Origin: Eulemur rufifrons
Taxonomy: Eukaryota; Chordata; Mammalia; Primates; Lemuridae
NCBI RefSeq assembly: GCF_041146395.1
Contig: NC_090990.1
Location: 45,704,001-45,768,000, forward strand
DNA: 64,000 nt
Direction of reading: 5' to 3'
Position 1 is the stretch's first letter, and each line of letters begins with the position of its first letter. A program made the translations under genes and the position numbers. Positions 32,310-41,829 of the stretch are shown in pieces. A model generated the notes under the pieces. The model made no database searches. It was not told where the DNA came from and saw only the letters and a program-made list of their open reading frames with translations.

Positions 32310-32415
32310 TTAAAGAGTAGAAAAATAAAAATAATAGCTAACATGTGCCAACATAATTATCATATATGCCAGGCCTTTATAGATGCACTATGTCTACAAA
32401 CTCTTTGATATTTAA
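32310..32415 (-). mobile_element. MIR SINE, 3' part antisense
   Basis: 'AATAATAGCTAACATGTGCC' and 'GCCAGGCCTTTATAGATGCA' fit the reversed MIR 3' end. Confidence 0.45.
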
Positions 32416-32599
32416 GAGTTGGCTTTCAAACTGTCATTGTGGTACCAAGGACTCCACAGTGGTGCTGTAGAGGCCATTGAGAAATGGAAAGGGTTAACTG
32501 GATAAACCTCTGGGCCCATCCCCCAGACTTTACTCAGGAAGAGAACTTGAAGAAAAAAAAAAAAAAAGAAAGAGAACTTGAAAATTTGGGGTTTGCTCA

Positions 32600-34260
32600 T
32601 TCATAGATTTTTAAATATTCGGTTTTTTAAATAATTTATATATTATACATGTTCAAAATTCAAAAAGTAGAAAACTGCATCAAATGAAAAATCTTTCTCC
32701 TATTCAAGTCCTCCCACCACCCAGTATACTTCTTTCCGAAGGAAAAAACAAGACTAAACAATAACAAAAAAAAAAAAAAAAAGTTGCCACTATAATTAAT
32801 TCCATGGTTGCCCTTTCAGAAATATTTTTAATGAATATAGAAACAAATATGAGTATTTATTCTTTTGTTCCATTTTCCTTCCATTCCATATACACTGTTC
32901 TACATCTTGATTTGCAACTTGAAAATGCAACTTGGAGATCTTCCTATATCAGTTCCTAAAAAAAGCTCGACTGCATAATTCCACTTAACCAGTCCTCTGT
33001 TGATGAATATTTAGGTAATTGCTAATCCTTTGCTGTGAAGAATAATGTTGCATATGTCATTTTTCACACAGGCAAATATATTGATAGTATAATTTCCTAG
33101 AAGTGGAATTGCAGGATTAAAGAATAGATGCATTTTTAATTTTGTTTGATACTGTTTAAATTGTATTAATTTACCACCCACCAGCATCCTATAAAAATGT
33201 TTCCACACAGTCTTGGCAACATGAGGTTTCATCAAATGTTTGAATTTTTTGCCAATTTGATAGGTGAAAATAGTATATGAGTATAATTTTAATTTTAATT
33301 TCCCTAGTTAGGCAAAAAGTCAAGTGCCTTTTTCTTTTTATAAAAGCATATAGTTTTGAATTTTCCTTTTCTCTGGCCGGTCTATGTATATTCTTTGCCC
33401 ATTTTTCTAGTGGGTTGATGATCTTTTCCATGTTGACTTGTAGAAGCTATTTATATATTAGGGATATAAGCCTTTGTGATAAACTGCAGATGTATTGCCT
33501 AAGGTCATTTGTCTTTTGACTCTGCTTATAGCACTTTTTGCATGCAGATAATTTAAATATATAAAGCAAGATTTATAAAATTTTTTCCCTTCTGGCTACT
33601 GCATTTTGCATAATATTGAAACAATTTTACTCTTTCCTAGCTAATAAAATAATTCTCACACGTTTTCTTCTACAACTTTTATGATTTCATTTTTCACTTT
33701 TAAATATTTGATACATTTGGAATTCTTCTTGGTGTACAGTCTGAATGTGAATCCAATTTTTTCCCAAATGGATACCCAGCTATTACTATTACATAATAGT
33801 AATAGTAATAGTACTATACTATTAATATAATAGTAATAATACTAGTCTATTCCCTCACCCCTTCTCCACACGCACACACACTGATTTCAGCCTCCAATTT
33901 TGTTACATACCAATTTCTATGTATATTTGAGTTCTATATATATTTAGATTTTTTTTATTCTGTTCCATTGATTTTATCAACCAATATCTCATTGTTTTAT
34001 TAAAACTTTATGATATATTTCAATATTTCCTAGAATAGGTACTCCCTTTTGCTCTTCCTTTTCTGTGTTTTCTGGCTATTCTTATTTGCTTCTTCTTCCA
34101 CAAAACTTGTTTAAAAGGATTTTGGTATTTTCATTAGAATTATATTCAAATTATAAATTAATTTAGGGAAAAATTACAGTTTTATTAGGTTGAGTCTTCC
34201 TATCTAAGAACTTGGTATATGCTTTCTATTTGTTCAGATCTTCTTTTGTGCAGTTTCATG
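32600..34260 (-). mobile_element. L1M LINE ORF2, antisense, part 1
   Basis: Long antisense ORF2 signature: 'GCATATGTCATTTTTCACAC', 'AGAAGTGGAATTGCAGGATT', 'TTTGCCCATTTTTCTAGTGG', 'CTTGTAGAAGCTATTTATAT', 'CATTTGTCTTTTGACTCTGC', 'GATACATTTGGAATTCTTCT', 'ATTCTGTTCCATTGATTTTA' and 'TTGAGTCTTCCTATCTAAGA'. Reading frames are broken by stops. An A-run near 32766-32781 and a TA-rich trinucleotide patch (33780-33840) have grown within it. Its continuation lies beyond the DNA transposon at 34312. Confidence 0.9.
33780..33840. repeat. (TAG/TAA)n trinucleotide patch with inverted repeat
   Basis: 'CTATTACTATTA' at 33780-33791 is followed by its exact reverse complement 'TAATAGTAATAG' at 33794-33805, then more TAGTAA units. 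A simple-repeat expansion able to fold back, inside the antisense L1M. Confidence 0.8.
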
Positions 34261-34311
34261 AATGTGTGCATGTGTGTGTATGTGTTAAACACACATGGAC
34301 ATGTGGACATA

Positions 34312-34674
34312 CAGTCATGTATGTCACTTAACAACAGGGATAGATTCTGAGAAATGTGGCATTAGGCGACTTCATCACTGTAAGAACATCACAGAGTATA
34401 CTTACACAAATTAGATGGTCTAGCCTACTACACACCTAGGTTATATAGTATAGCCTATTGCTTCTAGGCTACACACTTGTACAGCATATTACTGTACTGA
34501 ATACCATAGGCAATTATAAGACAATGGTAAGTATTTGTGCAGCTAAATATATCTACACATAGAAAGGGTACAGTAAAAATATGGTATCATGATCTTATGG
34601 GACCACCATCATATATGTAGACTGTCATATATGGTATATCATTGACCAAAACATTGTTGGGTAGTGCATGACTG
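34312..34674. mobile_element. Nonautonomous TcMar-Tigger-type DNA transposon
   Basis: The ends are imperfect inverted repeats: 'CAGTCATGTATGTCACTTAA' at the left against 'GGTAGTGCATGACTG' at the right, sharing CAGTCATG. They are flanked by TA on both sides (34310-34311, 34675-34676), the mariner/Tigger target. Internal wording 'GCCTACTACACACCTAGGTT', 'GTACAGCATATTACTGTACT' and 'TCTTATGGGACCACCATCAT' is that of the MER44/Tigger7-like group (exact name uncertain). No transposase is encoded. It splits an antisense L1M, so it inserted after that L1. Confidence 0.85.
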
Positions 34675-34679
34675 TATGT

Positions 34680-34970
34680 GTGTGTGATTGCATTTATACA
34701 TGTAATATGTTACATGTAGTTAATATGTACATAAGATAAATGTGATGTTGCATTAGTTGCTTCTAGAGAATGTTCATATTTTGTCATTAGATCTATTAAT
34801 ATGAAGAATTGTATTAATACATATTTTCATATTGATTCATGCTTATATTCCTGGAATAACCCTCCTTCCCCATGATGTAGTATTCTTTAATATGCTGCTG
34901 GATTCTGCTAGCTAGTATTTTATTTGAAATGTTTGCATCTTGATTACAATAATTTTTTTAGTGTGAAAAC
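34680..34970 (-). mobile_element. L1M LINE ORF2, antisense, part 2
   Basis: 'ATTAATATGAAGAATTGTAT', 'TTATATTCCTGGAATAACCC', 'ATATGCTGCTGGATTCTGCT' and 'AGTATTTTATTTGAAATGTT' are the next antisense ORF2 blocks after part 1, in the right order and orientation, showing a single L1M split by the transposon. Confidence 0.85.
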
Positions 34971-34971
34971 A

Positions 34972-35022
34972 TTGACTAGATGATCTTTAAGATCCCTTTA
35001 AGTTCCAATATCCTTGGAGTAA
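34972..35022 (+). mobile_element. L3/MIR3-type 3' tail
   Basis: 'TTGACTAGATGATCTTTAAG' then 'ATCCCTTTAAGTTCC' matches GGACTAGATGACCTTCAAGGTCCCTTCCAACTC, the shared tail of L3 and MIR3. Confidence 0.55.
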
Positions 35023-35094
35023 AATCCAAGAAACAATATGAGTACAATTAAGTGTCACACAGTTTGGTACTAACTATAAGTGAAAAAAGGAATA

Positions 35095-35260
35095 AAAACA
35101 ATTCTTTTCCACTCTCTGTGCTTACTACAGTGTCCAGCACAAAACAGATGCACAAACAATATTTTTAAATGAGTAATAAATGAATAAATATTTACTGAAC
35201 ATTAGGAGGCCCACAGTACTGTGCAGGATACAACACTGACTTAGAGGGTCCAAGAAACTA
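35095..35260. mobile_element. L2-like 3' ends, probably head to head
   Basis: 'CTACAGTGTCCAGCACAAAA' with 'GATGCACAAACAATATTT' reads as a plus-strand L2 tail. 'AATAAATATTTACTGAACAT' with 'CAGTACTGTGCAGGATACAA' reads as a minus-strand L2 start. Two short fragments may abut here. Confidence 0.45.
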
Positions 35261-35264
35261 ACGT

Positions 35265-35480
35265 GACTGACTAGAAAGAACTTGGAATTTGGACTCAAGT
35301 GTCCCTCGGCTCTAATCCCAGCTCTATTCCCCTGGGAGATGAAAGATCTTATACCCGATACTGAATTCAGTTTCCTCATCTGTAAAATGGAGAGAATGAT
35401 ATATAGCATGAATTTTGTGGTGAATGTTAAGTGAAATAGTGTATGTAATTAGCAAAAATATTGCTTGGTGTATAGCAGAT
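35265..35480 (+). mobile_element. MIR SINE
   Basis: 'GGCTCTAATCCCAGCTCTAT', 'CAGTTTCCTCATCTGTAAAA' and 'TGGAGAGAATGATATATAGC' plus 'GGTGTATAGCAG' give the MIR order. Confidence 0.8.
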
Positions 35481-35599
35481 TTAAAAAAAAAAATTACTTC
35501 CTTGTCCTGCTCTTTGATCTCCTTCCTTCATTAGAAACACACACTGTAGTATAGGAGATGAAGCAAGAACACATACAAACACAAACACACACACAAACT

Positions 35600-35820
35600 A
35601 CAATTAAAAAAAATCCTAGGGCTGTGCTAGGAGCCTTGAGTTTAGAGCAGGAGAGAACTGGGTTCTAATCACTGTCTAATTGTGTGACCATGGGCATATT
35701 ATACAAGTCACTGAATCTTAGTTTCCTTGTCTGTAAGATGGGAATAATAATACCATTGCATACAGTTGGTTTGAAGACTGAGACAGTACATGGGACGCAC
35801 CTAGCACAAAGCAGCCGTGG
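35600..35820 (+). mobile_element. MIR SINE, near full length
   Basis: 'ACTGGGTTCTAATCACTGTC', 'TTGTGTGACCATGGGCATAT', 'TTAGTTTCCTTGTCTGTAAG', 'ATGGGAATAATAATACCATT' and 'CACCTAGCACAAAGC' give one of the best preserved MIRs of the window. Confidence 0.85.
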
Positions 35821-36289
35821 GACCCCCATGTCCTTGCTCCGTCCTGGCAGTTGCACAGCTGACAGCTGATGTGTGGATTACCCACTGGCTGCCAAGAACT
35901 CTCCGCAGTCAGACCCCCTCCCACAGAGCAGAGAACTACAGCTATCTGATCCGGAGACGAGACACTGGGAAGCCCCATCCTACTCCACTTCTTCCCTGAC
36001 CTCCAAGCTCCCCGGTCACGTGGAACTCTCATTGTAGTATTTAATCATATGCTGTCCTACATGGTTACTCAACTTGCTGGCGTGTTGTTTTACTCCCCAA
36101 AGCACCTTGTCTCACGCTGTTCTTTTATCTCTCAAAGCATCCCTCCTTGGATTAAACCCAATGTCAGCAAGTCATTAAATGCTATAAATTATATCATTTT
36201 AGGGTTGGAAGGTTTCTGAAAGGTGTGATATGAGTCCCTTCAACTACACTTGATTAAACTGTTTGAAAAACTCCACTGAAAGATTTTGC
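35821..36289. other. Unassigned sequence
   Basis: Moderately G+C-rich. The reverse 104-codon frame (35718-36032) overlaps the MIR and has no domain. No family recognised. Confidence 0.35.
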
Positions 36290-36722
36290 TTCCCACCACA
36301 GCCTGCCCCACTGGAATGTTTGCTCCCACCTCAGGGCCTTTGCATGGCTCTTCTCTGTCCCTGAAACACTCTTTCTCACTCTCTCCTCTTCCAAGTTTCT
36401 AGTCTTACTCCTAAGATACTTAAAAATCACAGATGACTTGCTGTTCCTTTGGGAAGTCTTCCCCAACCCCCAGGCTAGATGAGTATCTCCCTACAATCTA
36501 CCATTTTAGCTCCCTGCACTCTTCCTTCATTGCACTTACCACAGTTTGTACTTATTCACATTGGTGATTACTCAAAAAATAAATATCTTTCTTACCCACT
36601 AGGCTATATAAAATCCATGGAGCCGGAAACAAGTCTATTTTTGCTCATCGTATTATTACCAGCACCTGATCCTGCACCTGGTCCACAGTTCATAGTTTTT
36701 AATAGATGTTTGCTGAATTAAT
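36290..36722 (+). mobile_element. L2 LINE 3' end
   Basis: 'CACCTCAGGGCCTTTGCATG', 'CCCTGAAACACTCTTTCTCA', 'TGGGAAGTCTTCCCCAACCC', 'CCAGCACCTGATCCTGCACC' and the terminus 'ATAGATGTTTGCTGAATTAA' follow the L2 3' end fully. Confidence 0.88.
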
Positions 36723-36904
36723 TATTAGTTAATGGATTAAGCAACCGCTAAGTACTTCCCTACCAGTGAGGCTACATTTTTACACCCTCTAAATCACTGC
36801 ATCCTCATTTTGGCTCAATCATGAAATGAGTTTTAACCCTTTATTCTCCCTTTCCAAATATCATATCTTGATGGCCAACAGCTCATAGTAACTATGCAGC
36901 CCAT

Positions 36905-37711
36905 TTGATCTACTACTTGGGAGGAATCTGTCTTTCCCTTTTCTTCCAGGCAAGTGGTCTACTCCATCTCACTCCACTCCCTCCCCAAGTGTGCACACCA
37001 GACACACACACAGATGCGCACAGACTGAGAGTTCCCTTGGGCGACAGTGGATGCTATATGTCGTTTCGGTGTGATGTACACACTTTTTCCACATTTAAGT
37101 GTAATGTGTATGAGGCTGTGATGAATCCTAGAGTTCTGTGCAAGTCTCAGGCCAGTTTGCCTTCAACTCCATTCCTCAACCTCCCTCTGCTCTGTACCAC
37201 AGGGGGCTCACCTCCGCAGGCGGCCACTCCCAGGAGAGGTACTGCCGAGACTAGAGGGCAGGAGGAGGGGGAAACTCCAAGCATCCCTCATCCCATCTCT
37301 GTGCTCCAGAGCCACACTATTCCCACAGCTCCAGCTCCCATCTGGCAGGCCTGCCATGGTCACATTTTCCCTGGTGACCTCTGCCCTGGGGCTCCAAAAA
37401 CACTCTTTTCCTTTGGTCCCTCTAGACTGTGGGAGGTAGTGACTTCCTGCTGTGACCCCACCAGCCTTCATTGGCTTCTCCTCTTTGCCATCACCTGTGT
37501 TACCAATTTCCCTCAAAGTAGTTATTTTCTCAGTTGGACTGGTGCACATGAAGATGACAACAGAAAACCAGGAGCCACTCTATTGCCATTTCACCTCGTG
37601 GTAATTTGTACGCCTTTCACTCCCACTTTAGGATGTAGCACCAAGTGTTATGCATTCTCTACATTACACACCAACTCCCAAAGCCCCTTCTGCATATTAA
37701 AACTTCCATAA
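36905..37711 (+). other. Longest open frame (268 codons), probably not a gene
   Basis: It opens after an in-frame stop and stays open to 37711. The predicted product is rich in Pro, Ser, Thr, Cys and Leu. A hydrophobic N-terminal stretch (about residues 3-20) could mimic a signal peptide, but there is no recognised domain, cysteine spacing or repeat. Its 3' part overlaps an L2-like tail (37590-37755). The region is locally G+C-richer, which lowers stop frequency; in 64 kb and six frames one such frame by chance is plausible. No Kozak, promoter or splice evidence is visible. A frame in another species at the same place would be needed to take it seriously. Confidence 0.15.
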
Positions 37712-37755
37712 ATATTTGTCAAATGAATGAATAAGTAAATGAATGAATGATTTGA
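37590..37755 (+). mobile_element. Probable L2 LINE terminus with GAAT repeat
   Basis: 'CCATAAATATTTGTCAAATG' followed by AATGAATAAGTAAATGAATG repeats is the typical L2 end. The upstream part is eroded. Confidence 0.6.
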
Positions 37756-37779
37756 ACCTTGGGAGTTGCAATATCTTAA

Positions 37780-38160
37780 GTATTTAAAGCTTCTATGTAT
37801 ATCATAAAGTTGTTATACATTAATTAGAATCAGCCCATAAGCACCTTCCTAAATAACATACAAATCTGGAAGTAATGCAATTAATTCAAAATTACATAAG
37901 CAATCAAGGTGTGCTTACTTTTCCATCAATCAAGGCATAATCACTTAGCTGTGAGAAAGCACAAAAGGGGTTTGTACAGCCTTTAATGGGGCTTACATAG
38001 CATATGACAACTCGGGAATCAGCAGAGCATTGTGGAAAGTACTAGACAATTAAGGCTGCTTAAACATCAGGCCTGAAAGAAAGATCTATTCCTTCTCAGA
38101 TACCAGTGTAATTTTTCTAACAGAAATTGCTTGAAAAGATGGCAAGATGTATATTTGGAT
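37780..38160. promoter_or_regulatory. Possible conserved noncoding element, A+T-rich
   Basis: Repeat-free. It contains 'GTAATGCAATTAATTCAAAA', 'ATAAGCAATCAAGG', 'CATCAATCAAGGCATAATCA' and 'GACAATTAAGGCTGC', i.e. several homeobox/TALE-like cores (ATTA, ATCAATCA). It ends at a CA microsatellite. Weak inference. Confidence 0.3.
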
Positions 38161-38164
38161 GCAA

Positions 38165-38167
<3 letters not shown>

Positions 38168-38200
<33 letters not shown>

Positions 38201-38260
38201 CCCAATTAGGTAGGTAGGTAGGCAGATAGACAGATAGATAGATAGACAGACAGACCAAGG
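38168..38260 (+). repeat. (CA)n and (TAGG)n(CAGA/TAGA)n microsatellites
   Basis: Pure CA of about 15 units at 38168-38198, then 12 non-repeat bases, then TAGG units followed by CAGATAGA and TAGA/CAGA units to 38260. Two adjacent simple repeats; very likely polymorphic. Confidence 0.95.
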
Positions 38261-38491
38261 TAAGAGGAGGGGAGAAAGAGAGAGATTATATAGTGCCTTA
38301 TTTTAGATATGTTCCCTTGCAAAGTAGAACTGAGAGAAGGACTTGTAAGTAATTTGTTTAGGAGCTAATCCTACCAAGCAAGAGTAAAGTTTGGAAGTAG
38401 ATGAGAGAATTTGGAAAAAGCAGTGTGTATTCCCAATTCCACCCTCTATCCCTTTGCATTTTTTTATTTCAGGCCTCATTGTCATCATACG

Positions 38492-38610
38492 CTCATTCGT
38501 TTATCTAACATTTATTCAAACACTAAGTAAGTGCCAAGTACTGTGCCTGCATTAAAGATACAGGAGAATGAAAGGCAATTCCTGCCTTCATGGCTGGAAT
38601 TTTGCTACCA
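38492..38610 (-). mobile_element. L2 LINE 3' end, antisense
   Basis: 'CTCATTCGTTTATCTAACAT', 'TTATTCAAACACTAAGTAAG', 'TGCCAAGTACTGTGCCTGCA' and 'ATTCCTGCCTTCATGG' match the reversed L2 terminus. Confidence 0.75.
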
Positions 38611-39114
38611 GATCCAGCTTAGATTCTGGAAGTTCTATCTTCAAGGCACTTCAAGCCAGCAGTATGTCTCTTAGATCGACCCCACAGGATCCACTGGCCC
38701 CAAGAACTCCCACACCGCACCCACAACCTGAATTCTCCCTCACATCTCATGTATTTAGACTTCTTCAACATTATTTTTCTGGGATCTTCATGAATATTGT
38801 TTAAATATCTAAATAATGTAGTACCATAAATAACACTGATGCGTCCAAACATTGGCAAACTTTAGCAGCATCATGCAGCAACAGGGAGTCTCTTCCATTT
38901 CTTCTTTCCTGTAGCCAGAAACAATTACTCCAAAGTGAGCAGGAAAGGAGGTAGTATGTCAGTCATCTCTGATATTGCTGATAGCCGTTAAGATTCTTCT
39001 CCAGCCCTTGGAAAAGGCCACTGGCACAAGGCATGTTAAAGCCAGAAAGGAAGGACTCCACGTGTCTTGGCTTCACCCAGTCCCATGTTTTGCAGATGGA
39101 AATATGTGTGAAGT
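38611..39114. other. Unassigned sequence
   Basis: Nothing recognised. Frames of 78-79 codons on both strands share the same DNA and carry no domain. Confidence 0.4.
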
Positions 39115-39300
39115 GTAGCATTATGGAAAGAGCCTAGCTATTCAAGGTCATACATATCTGGGTCCAGATACCTACTGAGCCACTAACTTGCAGTGTGACC
39201 TCAACCAAGTCCCTTCACCTCTCCATGACAAGGTGCTTCATCTATCAAATGGAGCTAACACCTAGCTCGTAGAGTTGCTGACATCTCACAGAGTGAGTGA
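39115..39300 (+). mobile_element. MIR SINE
   Basis: 'TTATGGAAAGAGCCTAGCTA', 'AACTTGCAGTGTGACCTCAA', 'CCAAGTCCCTTCACCTCTCC' and 'TCATCTATCAAATGGAGCTA' follow the MIR order. Confidence 0.82.
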
Positions 39301-39344
39301 TGTTTTTTCTATCTGGGCCACGTTAGCTAAAATTGTAGTTCCAC

Positions 39345-39620
39345 TCCCAACACTCCCTAGCTCTCTTCTCTGCTTTAATTTTTCTCCTTAGCACTTATCA
39401 CCATCTGACAACGCCATACATTTCTACATTTTAATCTCTATTTTCACTTGTGTGTCACCACCACTAGGACGTAAACTCCAAAAAGGCAAGGATTCTTCAC
39501 TGTTCATTTATTTCTAATCCTTAGCACATAATGAGAACTCAATAAGTACTTGTTGAATATGTCAATGAATGAATGAATGGGTGAATGGATGAATGAATGA
39601 AGGAATGGATGGATGAATGA
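39345..39620 (+). mobile_element. L2 LINE 3' end with (GAAT)n/(GGAT)n tail
   Basis: 'CTTAGCACTTATCACCATCT', 'TAAACTCCAAAAAGGCAAGG', 'CTCAATAAGTACTTGTTGAA' and a tail of GAATGAAT/GGATGAAT units from about 39568 to 39620. Clear L2 terminus with an expanded tetranucleotide tail. Confidence 0.88.
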
Positions 39621-40116
39621 AACATTAAAAGGTACGTATTAAATGTTAGCTGAAAGAAGCAAAGGACCACAGTCTAGCTCTAGTAGCTGGCATAATGATT
39701 CTAGCACCAAATAAAGTTACCAAAAGGCTGTGGCTTTTCCCCATGGGGAAGACTAAGATTTGACTGAGACTTGACTGCAAAGTGCTTTCTTAACAACAGC
39801 ATAAATTATTCTGGGTGAGTATCTTCTCCCTAGCACCCTAAATTTCTCACAAGCACCCAGCCGGTTGGCAAGCAGCCCAACTTAATATCAACCTCTGACC
39901 CTTGAGGAGTAGGTTCCTTTGCTCAAAGCACTTTTGGATACATGTTCTATTAAAGCTCCATAATCTTTGCAGCAAACGGCTCTTCCCACCACTTCTACCT
40001 TGTATCTTAGTAAGAAGACAAGGCTTACAGCAGAGAATGTCTCTAAGAGAAATGAGGTCAGCAAACTAGAGAAAATGTGCAATAGCAGATTGTGAGTAAA
40101 GCCAAAAAATAATAAT
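39621..40116. other. Unassigned sequence
   Basis: No family recognised. It ends in an A-rich 'GCCAAAAAATAATAATA', the left border of the L1 insertion. Confidence 0.4.
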
Positions 40117-40572
40117 AGGTATACACCCATCCCCACCCCCCAGCCCCCACCTCTGACCGATACCCAATTGGTGTTATTCCCAAATGTGCACTTAGGTGAT
40201 GATCAGGGAAACCAGTTTGCTGGTGAGTACATGTGGTGCTTATTTTTCCATTCTTGGGATACTTCATTTAATAGAATGGGTTCCAACTCTCTCCAGGAGA
40301 ACCAAAGAGATGCCATATCACCGTTATTTCTTATAGCTGAGTAATATTCCATGGTATACATATACCACATTTTGCTAATCCATTCATGAATTGATGGGCA
40401 TTTGGGTTGTTTCCACATCTTTGCAATTGTGAATTGTGCTGCTATAAACATTCAGATGCACATGTCTTTTTTATAGAATGACTTTTGTTCTTCTGGGTAG
40501 ATGCCCAATAATGGGATTGCTGGATCGAATGGTAGGTCTACTTCAATCTGTTTAAGGTATCTCCATATTGTT
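40117..40572 (-). mobile_element. L1 LINE, inverted 5' segment (ORF2 C-terminus and early 3' UTR)
   Basis: Read on the minus strand it carries the ORF2 C-terminal coding region (40203-40673 in two reverse frames; recognisable tokens '[11 protein letters not shown]', '[18 protein letters not shown]', 'SQEWKNKHHMYSPANW') and the beginning of the 3' UTR (a G-rich stretch, then GGGTGTATACCT). A frame change separates the two coding pieces, so it is dead. It is joined tail to tail with the plus-strand segment at 40573, the hallmark of twin-primed L1 insertion. Confidence 0.9.
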
Positions 40573-40820
40573 GGTGTATACCTACTTGATAAGTGCGATG
40601 CGCACTGTCTGGGGAAGGGACACGCTTGCAGTTCTGACTGGGGGGATGAGCGGGTGAGGGGCTGGGTGCACACCTACGTGATGAGTGCGATGTGCACTGT
40701 CTAGGGAATGGACACGCTTGAAGCTCAGACTCGGGGGGGTGGGGGGGCATGGGCAATATATATAACCTGAACTTTTGTACCCCCATAATGAGCTGAAATT
40801 AAAAAAAATAAATAAATAAA
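40573..40820 (+). mobile_element. L1 LINE, 3' UTR segment with internal tandem duplication and A-rich tail
   Basis: It begins 'GGTGTATACCTACTTGAT', the same 11 bases (GGTGTATACCT) with which the inverted segment ends, so the element restarts where the inversion stopped. A unit of about 100 bases occurs twice: 'TGATAAGTGCGATGCGCACT...GGGACACGCTTGCAGTTCTG' and 'TGATGAGTGCGATGTGCACT...TGGACACGCTTGAAGCTCAG'. It ends 'GTACCCCCATAATGAGCTGA' then AAATTAAAAAAAATAAATAA. The type of 3' UTR is one I associate with strepsirrhine primates. Confidence 0.9.
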
Positions 40821-40825
40821 GGGAA

Positions 40826-40966
40826 TAATCATGTATTGACTTTGCATTCTGCAGCTTTGCTAAATTTATTTATTAATTCTAATAGGTATTAAAATAACAT
40901 TTTTAGAGTTTTTTATATACATTATTATGTTATATAGGAATAAAGATAGCTTCCTTCTTTTCAATC
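40826..40966 (-). mobile_element. L1 LINE ORF2 fragment, antisense
   Basis: 'GTATTGACTTTGCATTCTGC', 'AGCTTTGCTAAATTTATTTA', 'TTAATTCTAATAGGTATTAA' and 'GATAGCTTCCTTCTTTTCAA' match the antisense ORF2 reverse-transcriptase region (TGCATTCTGCAACTTTGCTGAATTTGTTTATTAGTTCTAATAG). It directly abuts the preceding L1. It is either an older fragment at the insertion site or part of the same event with a deletion. Followed by a (TAA)n run to about 40993. Confidence 0.75.
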
Positions 40967-41214
40967 AAAAAAAATTAATAATAATAATAATAATGTCTGT
41001 TACTGTTAACAAGACCCTACTGTTAACCCTCAGGCTGATGTGGCCTGGGATTAGGCATGGATTGCACAGAGACGGCACACTGAGGGGAGAAAGGGACACT
41101 TGCTAGTCACATACACTGGCTAACTCAAGACTGATAGTCAAGGGAAGTGATGGGTAAAGGGTCCTCACAACCCAGTAGGAGTTGAACAAATGTTTCTCCA
41201 GTGGATAAGTGAAT

Positions 41215-41330
41215 AAAATATTTCCATTCATAAGTACTTGTTAAGAACCTCTGCTGTGCCAGGTCCTGCGGTAGGCACAGGGTTACAAAGATGAACAAGA
41301 CATGTAGACAGGCTTCAGCTACACCAGTGA
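41215..41330 (-). mobile_element. L2 LINE 3' end, antisense
   Basis: 'AGTACTTGTTAAGAACCTCT', 'GCTGTGCCAGGTCCTGCGGT' and 'AGGCACAGGGTTACAAAGAT' match the reversed L2 terminus. Confidence 0.75.
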
Positions 41331-41394
41331 CTATCAAACAGTAGTTTATCCTTGGAATTGTCCTTCAAAAGAACAAAAGTCCAATATGCAAAAC

Positions 41395-41590
41395 AGTTCA
41401 AGGCTGACCTGCTCCAAAGTGGAACAGGCTGTGTGTGGAGGGCGAGGGAGGGAAAGGGAGGAAAGAACTCTACCCCTGTGGGGTTTCTGAGGAAGCTGTG
41501 TGGCTCCCTAGAGCATGTCTGAAAACGTCGTCCTAGATGACCATTCAGGTGCTTCTACAACAGAGATGCTAGGATTCTGTGGATGACCCA
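41395..41590 (+). mobile_element. Possible L3/CR1 LINE 3' region
   Basis: 'AAAGTGGAACAGGCTGTGTG', 'GAGGAAGCTGTGTGGCTCCC', 'TCCTAGATGACCATTCAGGT' and 'GCTAGGATTCTGTGGAT' recall the L3 3' end (TGGAA..GGCTG..GAGGTGGTGAGCTCCC..GGATGACC..GATTCTATGAT). Confidence 0.45.
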
Positions 41591-41829
41591 TTAACCCCAC
41601 TGTGAGAGAGAACGGCTCTGAGGGTTAGAAGACAAGAGGGAAAGGCTCACAGCTCAGCGTCCTCCAGAGGGCTTGCTGCTAGAGGACTCCTTCAGAACCA
41701 AGATGTGGTGAAGGACAAGGCTTTGGGGCAGGCAACTGTCATGGACATTAGTCATTGATGTTGGCTACCCAGTATGGATCCTGGAGGATACAATTGCTTT
41801 TCCTTAAAGGGGCGGAAATGCTAGCTACT

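Noticed and set aside
40538..40786. Reverse frame with repeated 'SELQACPFPRQ'-like peptides as a repeat protein
   Set aside because: The peptide repeat is the antisense translation of the duplicated L1 3' UTR unit.
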